DNA of 64,000 nt from contig AP026543.1 in NCBI GenBank assembly GCA_026075535.2, positions 3,224,001-3,288,000 on the forward strand, in the 5' to 3' direction. Position 1 is the stretch's first letter; the number at the start of each line of letters is the position of its first letter. The translations under genes and the position numbers were made by a program. Below, in pieces: positions 49,657-61,266 of the stretch. The notes beneath the pieces are model-generated. The model saw nothing but the letters and a program-made list of their open reading frames with translations. It was not told the DNA's origin and ran no database searches. The DNA is from Tricholoma matsutake (Eukaryota; Basidiomycota; Agaricomycetes; Agaricales; Tricholomataceae).

Positions 49657-52427
49657 CTATGCTTTCAGACCAACGACAGCTGGCGGCTGTGGTGGTTTGG
49701 ATTTGGGCGTATGTGTCCGTGGTGGCTGGGAATGGAGAGGTTGTTTGTGTTTGCGTTTAGGGACATGTTGCGGTGCGTGTGATGATAATGCTGATGGTGG
49801 TGTAGAGGGTGAAGATGTGCTGGAGGAAGGAGGATATGATGGGGTTGTAGGTGGTTTGCTTGATAGTGGTGATGGAGAAGACGTTCCTGGCGATGCCGGG
49901 GAAGATACAAAGGGTGATATAGATTCCTTGTCTGACAGCGGCGTCGACGTGGGGTTTGAGGGTAACAATGAGGGCACCGAAGCCGTCATCGAAAGCGGCT
50001 CATCAGTGTTGGGAGAGCCATTCACCTGCGGATGTACAAACGTATCATTCGGCAATGAAGACGACTTCGACATAGCTTCCGACGAAGACCGCATCGACTG
50101 CTGCATCTCCCTATCCAACGTCGTAACACTCAAACTCCTCTTCTTCCCCGTCGCAACACTCCTCACAATCCTCGGCGCACCCACACTCGCACTCCCAGGC
50201 GGAGCCCCATTCATCACCGCCTTCCTCTCCGCCTCAATAGCCACCACATGCCTCACCCCAACCCCAACCTCACTCACCAACGACCCCACACTCCCATTCG
50301 TACTCAAATTCAAATCGACCTTGCGCACCTCCGGTTTCAGCGTCTCCTCTGACACATTTTCAATCCCGCCCCGCATAATCCCCATTGCAGGCGGTAAAGC
50401 CCGCTCATAGTACAGCATAAACGCGCCCGAGCCCTCCTGCAGCACTGTTTCAATCCCGCACTCGCGTACAGAGTCATCGCTGATTCGGAGCCAGCCTCTT
50501 CCAGGGCCTCTTCCACCTCCATATTGTGGGTCGTCGTCTTCCCACACGTACCGTGGCACCGCACCGTCGATGGTGTCGTCATCCATTCGCAGTGGATCTA
50601 CCAGCCGTGGTGGTGCCCACCTTTTATCGAATGGTAGATCCGGACTGCGCGGTTTGCGCCGATAGCAGATGTAGTGCCCGAAAGAGTGCTGCCCGAAATG
50701 GCATACGACGGCGGCGAGGCGGTATATAGTCCGCGGGGCGTATGTTGCAGGCGTCGGTGTGGTGGAGCGCGGGATGGCGAGGGAGGGGGCGGGTGTGGAG
50801 ATGGCGAGTGTGGGCACGGTTGAGAGGTTTCCGGAGGTGGTATAGGGCGTAAGATCGAGGACTTCGGGGAAGATCACTTGAATAGGGTTTTTGGAGGCAT
50901 AGTGCCCGTAGTGGATGGAGCGGTTGATATGCAGGGCGAGGACTGGCGGAGGCTGTGATGCATGTAAATTGGAGATCAAGTGGTAGTAAAAGAGCCTTAC
51001 TCGAGCGATCATGGCTTGCTTGGAGGAGGCTTTGCTAAATACCCTGTCTATACGGATATTTCGGAGGTCGTCCTCAATTCGGCCCTCCTCCAAAGCGCTC
51101 CGTACCTGCCGTTCCATCTTGTAAACTTCTTTCAGACGGCGTTTCTTCGATGAGGAGGGTCGAGCTTCTGGCCGAGTTGCCTCCTCCAGGGTCTTGATGT
51201 CATTCTGCAGACGCCTGTGTGTCGCAAGCATCGAGCACTTCCGACATACGCAGTCATTCAATATTTCTAGCCTGGTGTAATCTTCTAAACACCATTCTAA
51301 CGGGCAACTTGCCTGAGGAAACGGTGACATGTTAGCCAAGGAAGTAGAAAGATAGGTGAAGCACTCACAGTCATCCGCGGTACTGAGAGCTGCCAATTAT
51401 CCAGAGCAAAATGCATCACCGCCTCGGTATAGCCACATGTGATACAACTTCTTCTATTGGCCGTTAAGCCATCAAACACACTCTTCCCGATCTCCCGATT
51501 CGACTCCTCCGCCTTGGCGAGCCCGCCAAGGCCGCGGTCTCGGTACCCCTCTTTGTCGACAGCAGCAATCTCATTCTTGATACACTCGGAAAGAAGCTGG
51601 AAGAGCTCTTGCGCATCTTGGTGTTCGCGCGAGTAGAGAAGGGAGTTGGTACGTCCTTCAGACTGGGCGGTGAGCACGTCGATCATCTCATGTGGCCGCA
51701 GGGCGTGGTAGGATGATCGAGGAGTATTAAGGTCTTGGTGAAAAGAATAAGAATGGAAAGAAATAAAAATTGTTTTAGCGTACTGCGAAACAAATTTTGA
51801 AGGGCGTCAATAACCGGAGATGGAACGTCTAGTGCTTCGGCTTTGGCATGAATGGTGTCTATGTGTGGTTGGAGATAGGAAAGGGAAGCTAAAGCCTGAA
51901 AAAATAGAGTAAGAGTTGTAAAGGGAACCGTTGTGCAACGAGTGCTTACGTACCTGTAAAGTCGAGTTCATGAAACAGTACGTTCCAGAGATATTGACCA
52001 GTCCGGGATAGTATCCATCTCCATTACCCTTCTCCGAGTCTACAGTGGAAAAAAAATGTGAGCAGTATTAGTATCCTAACTGGAAACCGAAACAGTTCTG
52101 AGCACCATATCTCGCAGAACCATTCATGGACACCTGCTCCCTGCTGGTCCGAGCATGCTTCTTGGACCCCTTTTCGACAGGGCTGGTAGCATGTTTAACC
52201 AGAACAGACGAAGTGGCCCCATTAGACGAAGGCCATGGCCAGGGCAGCGAAAAGCTTTCGAGCCCCATGATGATAGCGTAAACCAGGGAATTGAGTTCCG
52301 CTTTAGTAGCGACCAAAATAAAGAGGGAAGGTACGAGAAGGACGACAAGAAGGGGGGCTATTTGCTGAAAAGCGCTGCTTGATAGAAAGTCGATGCACCA
52401 AGCACGAATGTCTTCAGAAAGGAGCAT
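49657..52427 (-). CDS. Membrane-anchored ubiquitin-specific protease (USP/UBP)
   Basis: Minus-strand exons are 52427-52106, 52039-51954, 51895-51784, 51733-51369, 51312-51001 and 50952-49657, giving 830 residues. A single hydrophobic helix lies at about residues 20-37 (APLLVVLLVPSLFILVA). The Cys box is GLVNISGTYCFMNSTLQALA; the zinc ribbon has CITCGYTEA and CVCRKCSMLATHRRL; the His box is CHFGQHSFGHYICYRRKP. It ends in a ~200-residue Ser/Pro-rich tail. Cysteine-protease removal of ubiquitin is expected. A single N-terminal anchor recalls mitochondrial outer-membrane USPs (USP30, yeast Ubp16), but the location is inference. Intron 5 (50953-51000, 48 nt) is a stop-free multiple of three. Confidence 0.88.
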
Positions 52428-52522
52428 GGGTCGTCGTCGAGACGTTGCTGCCCACTGAGCTGCCACTATAAATCCCGCAATATCTCCGTATCACGTGGAC
52501 TCGCCTGGCGGGGCATGGACAT

Positions 52523-52606
52523 GGCTACCTAGCGCAATGGTAGCGCGTTTGGCTTCGATTGCTGGGCGGCACCAAAAGGTTGCAGGTTCGAGTCCTGCGG
52601 TGGTCA
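52523..52606 (+). tRNA. tRNA-Arg (TCG) with 12-nt intron, copy 2
   Basis: Same structure as the copy at 43952: acceptor GGCTACC/GGTGGTC, anticodon TCG, T arm GCAGG-TTCGAGT-CCTGC. The mature bases are identical between copies; only three of the 12 intron bases differ. It lies 95 bp upstream of the USP start codon on the opposite strand. Confidence 0.9.
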
Positions 52607-54021
52607 AGAATTGTTTTATGCCTTTTTTGTTTTTGCTGTGCATTTGACTTTCACTTTCAACACATCTCACAGAAACCTGCAGTACTACATTCATTACTCA
52701 CACCTGTTGTGGATGGATTTTTTATAACCCACTCTGCCAACTCAGACTCTGTCATATAAGCTCAGTGGTGTAACACTGCTATACCAGGGGACCAGCAGCT
52801 AACCAACCTGGGTATTAATGTCTTCAGCTCTTTTGTGGAGCTGAGTTATAATACTTCACCTGCATGCCATATCAATGTCTACAATCAGACATAGCTGTCA
52901 TTATTTTGCAAAACAGTACTTTAATATGAACATATTGTATGTAAAATATGGTCTAGCTACAAGGTATACAAGTTTGCAAGATTTTGCCAAACTCTTCCTC
53001 CTGACAAAATTATTATTGTCTGTTGTCTGAAAATACTGTACAATTTCATTCAATAGTAATAGTGAAAGTAGGGCAATTATTGCACAATTAAGTTGATTGG
53101 TGAGCAATTAATCACATCAAAATCCAATGAACTAGAGCAGAATTCAGGTGTGGGGAGTGTGGACATAGTAGTTGGTGGGATAGACACAGGTGCTGGAACA
53201 ACAGTGGGGGCAGGTACAGGGGGGGCATGATCCATAGATGTAGAGGAGCTGGGTGGTGACATGAGAGGACTGGTATCGAGTACTACTGGGGCATTGCATG
53301 CCCTGCTGTGGGTTGTGATGGGTATACAAGTGGGGCCTTTAGGTAGTGTTTCTGTTTTTCCAATGAGAAGCCAGGGGATCTATATATATATGCATGGAGG
53401 TGTGCACTAAAAAGGTGGGGGGGGGGAAGGAAAACAATGACATGGTTATCTAGGCAATTTTTGTGATGTGGTGTCTCTGGAGGTTTCTCTGCCTGCATGG
53501 CATGACAAGAGTCAAGGTAGAATTTGTGTGGACATGGTTGTAATGTGGGGATAATGGCAAGATGGGGTTCTTGCCCTGATTTTGCTGGGTTCAGTCAGGT
53601 GTCGCTTGATTCTTGACAGTCACTCATCACAAAAAAAAGTGGAAGGGAGTATTTTCTCCCGACACTCAGGAACTCAAACTGTGAGGAATGTGGTGTCAAT
53701 TCAAGGAAGACTACTCTAATAATACAACTGTCTGTACCTAATGAACTATGCAACATGTGATTGTGTTGATGGGATCACATGCATGCCCAACACATTGTAA
53801 GAGAACTAGTTCTCTTACACAAGGCAGGGGTTCAAGTTCAGAGTCAGAGGACTCAGAGTTTGGCATGTGGGTCGTCATGTACAGGGGGGCTATATGCTTG
53901 GCAGGTGGTGAGGGTGTGAGCAAGGGCAAGGATGTGATATGATGTTGGGTGCATGCACAGCTGTGTGTGGTTAGCCCAGAGGATCCAATAATCACTTCTG
54001 TAGTTTTTTATGCACTTTGGG
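52607..54021. other. Repeat-rich, A+T-rich region without recognised genes
   Basis: Base composition and codon-like structure change here compared with the left 52 kb. There are homopolymer and low-complexity stretches (G-run near 53,417-53,427, A-run near 53,631). A perfect 22-bp palindrome lies at 53797-53818 (GTAAGAGAACTAGTTCTCTT plus AC). No open frame carries a recognised domain. Likely decayed transposon sequence. Confidence 0.4.
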
Positions 54022-54026
54022 ATGAG

Positions 54027-54300
54027 TGTTGAAATTAAACCCTGAGATACATGCTGCATACATGAGGCAATACATGCAGCATACACATGTTACTGTGCTT
54101 ACTGCGCATACATGTGGTAAACACATTCCCAAGTCATGTGACATCCTTATTATTATGTATATAAGGAGAACCTGTACCATAGTAGGAATACAGTGTTCTT
54201 ACCTCTGCTAACCCTAGCTGTAAGTCTAACTAAACCCCAGGTAGGTTGTAAGGAATGTGTTGTCTCTTCCCCTGTGCAGCGTATATAGTCTGCTCCAACA
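54027..54300. mobile_element. Solo LTR (274 bp) with 5-bp target duplication
   Basis: The segment begins TGTTGAAATTAAACC and ends GCTCCAACA, so it has TG...CA ends. It is flanked on both sides by ATGAG (54022-54026 and 54301-54305). A TATATAAGG box lies near 54,156-54,164. No internal element follows, so this looks like a solo LTR left by recombination; family not determined. Orientation is judged + from the TATA box only. Confidence 0.7.
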
Positions 54301-54305
54301 ATGAG

Positions 54306-54863
54306 TGACTAGAAGACAGGGTGTGCAAAATGGTACTCAATTTAGTATCCATAGTGGAGTCCTAGTGAGTGAAGATTACAAGAGACCTTCAGAGAGACAA
54401 TGGAGAATACACATAGAGAATGGCATGGGTACAGGTAACATTGTGTGTTTCTGGTCACAGGTATGGGTATGTGATTGCCATACCCATGCAAAACTGTACC
54501 CTTATCCACAGTTTTATGGGTACTCCAGTACCAAACTTCCAGTCAGGTGAGTGGTTATATGACCTTGTTGATTCACTTACAACATGCTTCTAAATGATCC
54601 ATGACCATAGCACCCCCAACTGCCTGTTGGATTATGTAATCTGACATGTGTGGATCAGGCAGGCTCTAAGCCAAACTAGAGTATCAATAGGATAGATAAA
54701 AGTGCCTTACCTAAGCAGTCATAGGACATAAGCCTTTTGTTGGATTATATAATCTGTCACTGCTTAATCAGTGCTTAACAGACCATAGTTTGCACACACA
54801 CACAAGTGATGTGATAGTTGTAGCAATCTGTGTCTGGTTATATGGTATCCTTGTTCCCTATAA
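54306..54863. other. Repeat-region spacer with direct repeats
   Basis: No gene recognised. The motif TGTTGGATTAT(G/A)TAATCTG occurs near 54,627 and 54,739, about 112 bp apart, and may mark fragments of a second LTR family. Confidence 0.35.
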
Positions 54864-54936
54864 GACCTGATAGCTCAGTTGGTCAGAGCATCTGGTATAT
54901 GTCCAGGAGGGCCTGGGTTCAATCCCCAGTCTGGTC
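54864..54936 (+). tRNA. tRNA-like sequence (Ile-TAT-like, probably pseudo or SINE head)
   Basis: It folds as a cloverleaf: acceptor GACCTGA/TCTGGTC with one mismatch, D stem GCTC/GAGC, anticodon stem TCTGG/CCAGG and T arm CTGGG-TTCAATC-CCCAG. The A box (TAGCTCAGTTGG) and B box (GGTTCAATCC) are intact. The anticodon loop TATATGT lacks the universal U33, so a working tRNA is unlikely. A partial copy of its 5' part recurs at 55408-55430, suggesting a tRNA-derived repeat. Confidence 0.55.
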
Positions 54937-55304
54937 TAGTGTTGCCACAGCTTAAGCTGAGGTTTTTTGCTATCTTGGGAAATAAATTACATAACATTAC
55001 CAAAATATTTGAGGAGCTAGATCCCATCAAAAGCCAAGGGGTCTCCTGCCAACTCTAAGCGATTGGAGAAGCCATTCCTGAGATATTTAAACAGCTTTGA
55101 AACAGCTCTAAAATGGGTTGGCTTGAGCTATTTCAAAGCTGCTTAAATATATCAGCAATGGCTGCTCCGATCACTTAGAGTTGGCAGTAGACCTCTTGGC
55201 TTTTGATGGGATCTAGCTCCTCAAATTTTGGTAATTTTATGTAATTTATTTCCCAAGATAGCAAAAAACCTCAGCTTAAGTCAGCTTAAGCCATGGCAAC
55301 ACTA
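54937..55304. mobile_element. hAT-like MITE, near-perfect 368-bp inverted repeat
   Basis: The element starts TAGTGTTGCC and ends GGCAACACTA. Its two ~170-bp arms are inverted repeats of each other across most of their length (e.g. GCTTAAGCTGAGGTTTTTTG on the left and its complement on the right), so it can form a long hairpin. An 8-bp duplication GTCTGGTC flanks it exactly (54929-54936 and 55305-55312). An 8-bp duplication with TAGTG-type ends fits hAT transposons. It has no coding capacity and needs a transposase supplied elsewhere. The duplicated target is the 3' acceptor strand of the tRNA-like sequence. Confidence 0.8.
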
Positions 55305-55312
55305 GTCTGGTC

Positions 55313-55690
55313 ATCTTTTCTGCATTCCTACACCTTTCAAAGAGTCAGAAAGTACTCTGAGGGTAAGGGCCCTTACCAGTGAGATACTTAATGGATTCTA
55401 CTGGGAAGGCCTGATAGCTCAGTTGGTTAGTGTAAGGGGACTAGGGAGGACTCGGGGGGGTGCCCTGTGTGTTTCTCCTATTTTTTTTACATATGTCCTA
55501 TATTTTTCCTCACTTCATTTCCTTCTATTCTTCATTTTCTATGATTTTTCCTTATTTTATTACTAATTTCCCTTTGCTAGGTGTGCCTCCAATCCCTGTA
55601 ATATGTAGTATAATTTAAACTTCAGATTTCCCTTTGCTAGAGGCTGAGGTTGCCCTTATAGTAGAATACTCTCTCCTAAGGCCCAAAATC
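55313..55690. other. Leader region of the older gypsy element (uncertain)
   Basis: Contains the truncated tRNA-like head (55408-55430) interrupted at TGTAAGGGGAC (55431), then a T-rich stretch. The phrase TTTCCCTTTGCTAG occurs twice (near 55,568 and 55,627). The break at TG could be the start of an LTR of the older plus-strand gypsy element, but I found no matching second copy. Confidence 0.3.
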
Positions 55691-55935
55691 ATGAATGTGC
55701 TGCCCAAGATAGGCAGGTATGGAGTGGATGACACTTTCCAAAGCTCCACAGACTCCCTACACACCGTTCCCAACAGTCCCGCCTTTAGTGCACCCCCATT
55801 TTCACCTAACATGCCCCCTAGTACCATGGATGCATCAGAGTGCCTCAATGCACTTGAAAGTGACATTACCAGAATATGCACACAAATTGATTCACTTAAA
55901 TCTATGATCGAAAACTTTGTCAGAACCCTTCAGTC

Positions 55936-56337
55936 TGTTAGGGCAACACCCACTATCTGCTAGCTAAGACCGTGCGGGTTCTCTCTACAAGAAGGGGGTG
56001 GGATCCGCGCGCGTGATGGGGAAGTTGATGGTTTTGATGCGAGGGGTTATTAATAGGTAAGTTTGTTGAGATAGGCCTTTCACACCGAAAACGTAGGTGG
56101 AATACCTAAGAGAACACAACTGGGGTCCCCTAGGCATATATTTAGGGTTTATATACTATGTTACATATATTGTACATTGTTGTTACCGACACACTCGTAC
56201 ATGCGCGTACATTTTGATGCGTGCGAAATAAAATTCTCATGCTATCAAAATGTAGCGTCATTTGGCGTCATGTAGCGTAATTCGACATAATAAAATAAAA
56301 ATGAAAGTTTATTAGGTAATGGGGTGGTTTCCTAACA
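55936..56337 (-). repeat. 3' LTR of the chromovirus
   Basis: 402 bp, TGTTAGG...CCTAACA on either strand. It differs from the 5' LTR at 14 positions, all transitions and all explained by CpG decay. Confidence 0.9.
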
Positions 56338-56340
56338 TTA

Positions 56341-56350
56341 CCCCCCTTTT
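56341..56350 (-). other. Polypurine tract of the chromovirus
   Basis: On the minus strand AAAAGGGGGG, then TAA, then the 3' LTR start TGTTAGG. This is the expected primer site for plus-strand synthesis and fixes the element's orientation. Confidence 0.8.
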
Positions 56351-59300
56351 ATGCCTCGACTTCCAGGCGAGAAAATATTATGTTTGTCCCCTCTGTGAAA
56401 TTTTGGTAAGGCCGGAATTTCATCCCCTCATACACCATTCTCGCAATGCGACGTGGAGCATTCGGATTACGTTTAAAGAATTGGGCAATCACGTTATGCG
56501 CTCGCTTACAATTCTCTTTGGGTTCCCACGAATTATTTTCGTCGGTATAGTTTTTCCACTTTATTAAGAACTCCAATTTGTTCCGTCGAAGACGTGAGTC
56601 TAGAATTTCTTCAACTATGTATTCTGGAGCACCTTCTACTATTATCGGAGGTTGTGGAGTAGTTTATTGGCCAGGAATAGTGGGCGGACAGTAAGGGCGT
56701 AGGCGGGATACATTAATCTCGGGATCAATCTTAAATGATCGGGGTAATTTTAGCACTACTGCATTAGGCGAGATCACTTTAGAGATCACATATGGGCCAA
56801 CTTGTTTCTCCATAAGTTTCTTCAAAGGTCGTGGAATATTCAGGTCCTTGGTACTTAGCCATACCAAGTCACCAACTTTGTACTCTGGAGCGCGTGCTCG
56901 AGTACGATCCGTGTGTCGCATCATGTCATCACATGCTTTCTTCAATGCCGCCTCCGCTTCCTCTTGTACCCTTTGCATCTTAGATACAAAATCTTCTACC
57001 GACTGTACTTTGACTTCCTTCTGGGTTCTACTCCCATGGGAGGATGATATCCATAATTTGCGAAAAAGGGTGACATACAAGTAGCTGAATGGAATTTGTT
57101 ATTGTGGGAAAATTCGGCAATTGCCAACCATTCGGGCCAGTCAGTTTGTTGGTAGTTGACAAACATACGTAGATACTGCTCCAACTCCTGATTCATTCTC
57201 TCTGTCTGCCCATCAGTCTGCGGGTGATATGCTGTAGATAATTTAGTTTGAATTCCCAATATGTTGTTTAGTTCTCGCATAAACGCGGAAGCAAATTGTG
57301 GTCCGCGATTGGAGATAACGGTATCGGGTAACCCATGTAACCGCCATACCTGATTTAGATAGAGGCGCACCAAGCCTAATGATGAGGTTTCTGTAGTAGT
57401 AGGAATAATATGGACCTCCTTTGTAAAGCGGTCGCATACTACGAATATCACATCGTACCCTTGAGCCTCGGGTAATCCGGTAATAAAATCCACAGATATA
57501 TCTCGCCACGGTGCTTTAGGTATAGGGTTCGGCATTAATTTTCCTGCAGGTTTCTCTGGAAATTTCTTCCCCCTCATGCACGTATCACATCCATCCACAT
57601 ACCCCAACACATACTTCGAAATTCCAGGCCACCAATAATTTCTCATTACTAATTCCAACGTCTTCCATCTTCCTGGGTGTCCAGCAATCGGCGTATTGTG
57701 ATGTTACCAGACAATCTCCCTTCGCAAATCCTGATCCTTCGGTACATACACTTTTCCTCGAAACAACACCAACCCTTGTTCCTCAGCCCATTCATCTCCT
57801 TTGATATTACTTTTCTTCTCTCCCTTCAGAGCTTTCATGGCTTCCACTACTTCATCGTCCATTTCCGAGCATTGTCTAATTTTAGACAACATTTCCGTTT
57901 CCGAGCTATCTATTAATAGATGCCCTTGACGCATAGCGCAAATGTGAAAGTATTCAGGTTTGAGTAAGGTAACATTTTTATTGTCCTCCTCCACCCCCCT
58001 TTTATGATCAATATGTCTGGATAAGGCATCTGCTTTCCTCATTAAGCTTCCCGCTTTATGGACCAAGTGAAAGTTGAAACACGATAGGAATAGTGCCCAA
58101 CACGCTTGCCGGCGATTAAGCTTTTTAGCGGACATGAAGTATTGCAGATTTTGATGATCCATCCAGATCTCAATTTGATGCGTACATCCCTCCAAATAAT
58201 GCCTCCACACCTCCAATGCTCGTATTATCCCCAACATCTCTTTGTCATGCACATCATAATTCCTCTCCACATCATTCAACCCTTTTGACAAGTATGCACA
58301 AGGATGCCATTTGTCATCTTCGCACAGCATTGATAATACCGCTCCAGTAGCAAAATCAGATGCATCGGATTCCACTCGCAAAGGGCATGTGAAATCTACT
58401 GGGGCTAATATTGGTCCCTCCACAAACTTCCTCTTCAACTCCTCAAACACTGTCTGCTGCTGCTCTCCCCACCTCCACACTACTCCCTTTCACATAAGGT
58501 TATGTAAGGGTGCGGCAATTTTAGAAAAATTGTGCACAAAGCGACGATAATAATTTGCGAGTCCCAAGAAGGCTTGAACCTCCTTGACACCGGTGGGCGC
58601 AGGCCAATCTGTGATTGCCTGTACCTTGATCGGATCCATTTTGATCCCATCAGGGCCGATCAATAATCCTAGGAACTCGATCTCGCTTGCCCCAAACACA
58701 CACTTCTCTGGTTTCAAAAATAGATCATTCTCCACCAACCTCCGTAACACCTCCTGCACTATCGCCTCATGATTCTCTTCATCCTCCATGAATATCAGAA
58801 TGTCGTCAATAAATATTATTACCACGCCTTTGTCTATTACGTCCTTGAAAATGTCATTCATCATATTTTGAAAGGTCAGGGGACTATTAGTCATCCCAAA
58901 AAACATGACAAGCGGCTCAAAGGATCCTCGACGCATGGCAAATGCAGCCTTCCACTCATCTCCTTTCTTTATTCGTACATTGTTGTATCGCCATCGTAAA
59001 TCCAATTTTGTAAAGACCTTGGCTTTTCCCACCTTATCAATTAGTTCTGAGATCAACGGCAGGGGGTACGCGTTCTTCACTGTCCACTCATTCAGATACC
59101 TATAATCAGTACACATCCTCTTCCTTTGGTCTTTTTTGGGCATGAAGAATATTGGTGACGTCTGCAGTGATTTCGAAGGTCGTATGTATCCTTTACGCAA
59201 TTGCTCCTTCAGGAATGCATCCACTTCTTCTTGTTCCATTGGAGATAACGGATATACCTTCGACTTCTTTGGCACAAACCCTGGCTTCATCTCAATCGCA

Positions 59301-60262
59301 TGATCCCATGGCTTCCGCACCGGCATTCGCTCAGACTCCTTCTTTTGGAACACTGACAAATGTTCATGATACACTTTTGGCACCCATTCCTCCACTGGCT
59401 TCTCCACCTTCACGATATTCTTGTCCCACGACTGTCCTCCACGAACTGCTCTAAAGGTTTGCTTCTGCTCTTCTTTCTCGATCATGATCGGAACTTCCCC
59501 ATTTGGCATTTCCTCATCCTCCACTTCCTCCATCGTAACAGAATACTTCCTCGGACATTCTTTCTCTTTCTTTTTCCTTTTTTCTTTCTTCATCTTCCTC
59601 CCATACACATTACATTCCTTAGGACAACAAGTCATTTGTACTTTCCCAGTTTTCCAATCAATTTTGGGATTATGCTTCTGTAACCATGGACATCCTATTA
59701 TTAGATTGGTTTTCCCAAGATTGCACACTTCAAATAGGGCTCGCTCCTGATGCTCCTGATACCTTAGTACCATAGTCACCTCCTCCTTGATAGTTCCTCC
59801 ACGATTGACTGTTCCGTCAATATTGTACACCATTATAGGTTGCACCAGCTTGCGTGTGTTAATACCGTTTCCAGTAATTAAGGATCAACTAATAAATAAT
59901 CCTGTAGCACCACTGTCAAGCAACGCTTCCACATCAATAGCTGCATGCATGTCCACTGTCTTCAGTCCCACAGTCAAGGTGATTTCGGGTTCTATTCGTG
60001 CAGAGCGAATAAAGAATTTAGGGGTTTTCGGAAATGACATGTGACAATTTTCTTTGTTGCGTGATTCGCAACAGTTGTACTCCTCCTCGATTTCCTTTTC
60101 TGATTTACTCTGGGTTTCCTTGGATACTAATACATTGTAACAATTCTGGGTCACCAATGGGGAAACCTTCACTGGGACTCTTCCACAAAATTCTCCTGCT
60201 TGCCTTCCTCCTGCTTCACTTCCTCGATTGTAGCTCCCCTGATCTTTCTCTTCTGCTTGCAA
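56349..60262 (-). pseudogene. Chromovirus pol: protease, RT, RNase H, integrase, chromodomain (broken)
   Basis: The pol frame overlaps the end of gag in the -1 frame. Protease: ALLDSGATGLFIS (59885-60262). Reverse transcriptase (58490-59845): [38 protein letters not shown], active site [13 protein letters not shown]. RNase H (57704-58480): LRVESDASDFATGAVLSML. Integrase (56996-57658): HPPC-type zinc end, ISVDFITGLPEAQG and TAYHPQTDGQTERMNQEL. Then a GPY/F-like segment (VGPYVISKV) and a C-terminal chromodomain ([18 protein letters not shown]). Breaks: TGA after the protease, TGA between RT and RNase H, TAA before integrase, a 1-nt frameshift near 57,020 and TAA before the chromodomain. Confidence 0.88.
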
Positions 60263-61266
60263 TACTTAGAAATGTGTCCTAACTGCCCACAGTTAAAACA
60301 TTTAAGTGGGACTCGTCTCCCCACTTGATCAACCTCCATTGCCTCTGCTGGTGCTGCTGACTCCATAACTATAGGTGTCACTGCCATGGCCGGTGGCTGT
60401 GCCCTCGGAGCTTGCACCTGAGGCGCCTTTCCTTTCTCAGACTTTCCTCCTGATGACTTTCCAAATTTACTACTTCCATACATCAACTTTGACTCCGCCT
60501 GTTCCTGCCGATATTGCCGGTCAAGGCGCATTGCCCAATTATACCACTCGTCCAACTTCTCTGGCATAGAAGGTAGTCGGTAGATAGACTTGAATAAAGA
60601 GGGATTTAATCCTGCTTTCAAAAACTCTACCAACACGGCTTCTCCCATGTCCGTTTGCAAAGCTTCTGCTTTGAACTGCAAAATAAATTCATCCGCCATT
60701 AAGGAACCTTGGCACATGGTCTTTAATTTAGCATTGGCTGTCGCCTTTGGATTAGGGTCTCCAAACTGTGCCTCCAATCTCTCCAGAAATTCCTTGAAGG
60801 TTGCAAATGGTTTATTTCCCACGGCAATTTGATTAATAGCCTCATTTCTCCAGAACTGTGCTTTTCCCCCCTGAATGTATGAGAGAGCAAACATAATCCT
60901 AGACTCGGCTGTATGAAACTTGGGCTTCCTCCCATGGATGTACAATACTATAGAGGTGATGAAGGATTTTGTATTCTCCATGGTACCATCAAAGATTTGC
61001 GGGGGCACGTACTTAGGTAAGTGCGCTTTTCCATTTCCGGATTTCTCCACTGTCTCATCCTCCTGCGATATCCACTCCACCATCTCCTCCATCTCATCAT
61101 CTCTTTCTCCTGTTGTCTCTGGCTGTACTTCCACTTGTCTGGGCTGTGATGCTGCCAATACTGACACTAATTGCAACATTTGCACTGTGAGTGCATCAAT
61201 TTTTGCCTCTAGTGCTGGTATGGGAACAGGATTAGGACCGGGATTAGAAGTTGAAGGTTTGGACAT
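60169..61266 (-). CDS. gag: Chromovirus Gag with CCHC zinc knuckle
   Basis: An uninterrupted 365-codon frame. It has a coiled N-terminus (LEAKIDALTVQMLQLVSVLA), a retrotransposon capsid region (PPQIFDGTMENTKSFITSIV, then SYIQGGKAQFWRNEAI and EFLERLEAQFGDPNPKATA) and a zinc knuckle CFNCGQLGHISKYC near residue 325. The product would coat the retrotransposon RNA in cytoplasmic particles. It is the only element gene without a visible break. The pol frame begins in its last ~90 bases. Confidence 0.88.
   Translation of the reverse strand: MSKPSTSNPGPNPVPIPALEAKIDALTVQMLQLVSVLAASQPRQVEVQPETTGERDDEMEEMVEWISQEDETVEKSGNGKAHLPKYVPPQIFDGTMENTKSFITSIVLYIHGRKPKFHTAESRIMFALSYIQGGKAQFWRNEAINQIAVGNKPFATFKEFLERLEAQFGDPNPKATANAKLKTMCQGSLMADEFILQFKAEALQTDMGEAVLVEFLKAGLNPSLFKSIYRLPSMPEKLDEWYNWAMRLDRQYRQEQAESKLMYGSSKFGKSSGGKSEKGKAPQVQAPRAQPPAMAVTPIVMESAAPAEAMEVDQVGRRVPLKCFNCGQLGHISKYCKQKRKIRGATIEEVKQEEGKQENFVEESQ

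Noticed and set aside
49697..50410. Plus-strand frame of 237 codons with Gly/Val/Asp-rich sequence
   Set aside because: Antisense shadow of the low-complexity tail of the ubiquitin protease.
53738..54212. Several overlapping short frames in the repeat block
   Set aside because: Random-looking composition, no domain and they overlap the solo LTR.
54864..54936. Functional tRNA-Ile(TAT)
   Set aside because: Cloverleaf folds, but U33 is missing and the acceptor has a mismatch; kept only as a tRNA-like sequence.
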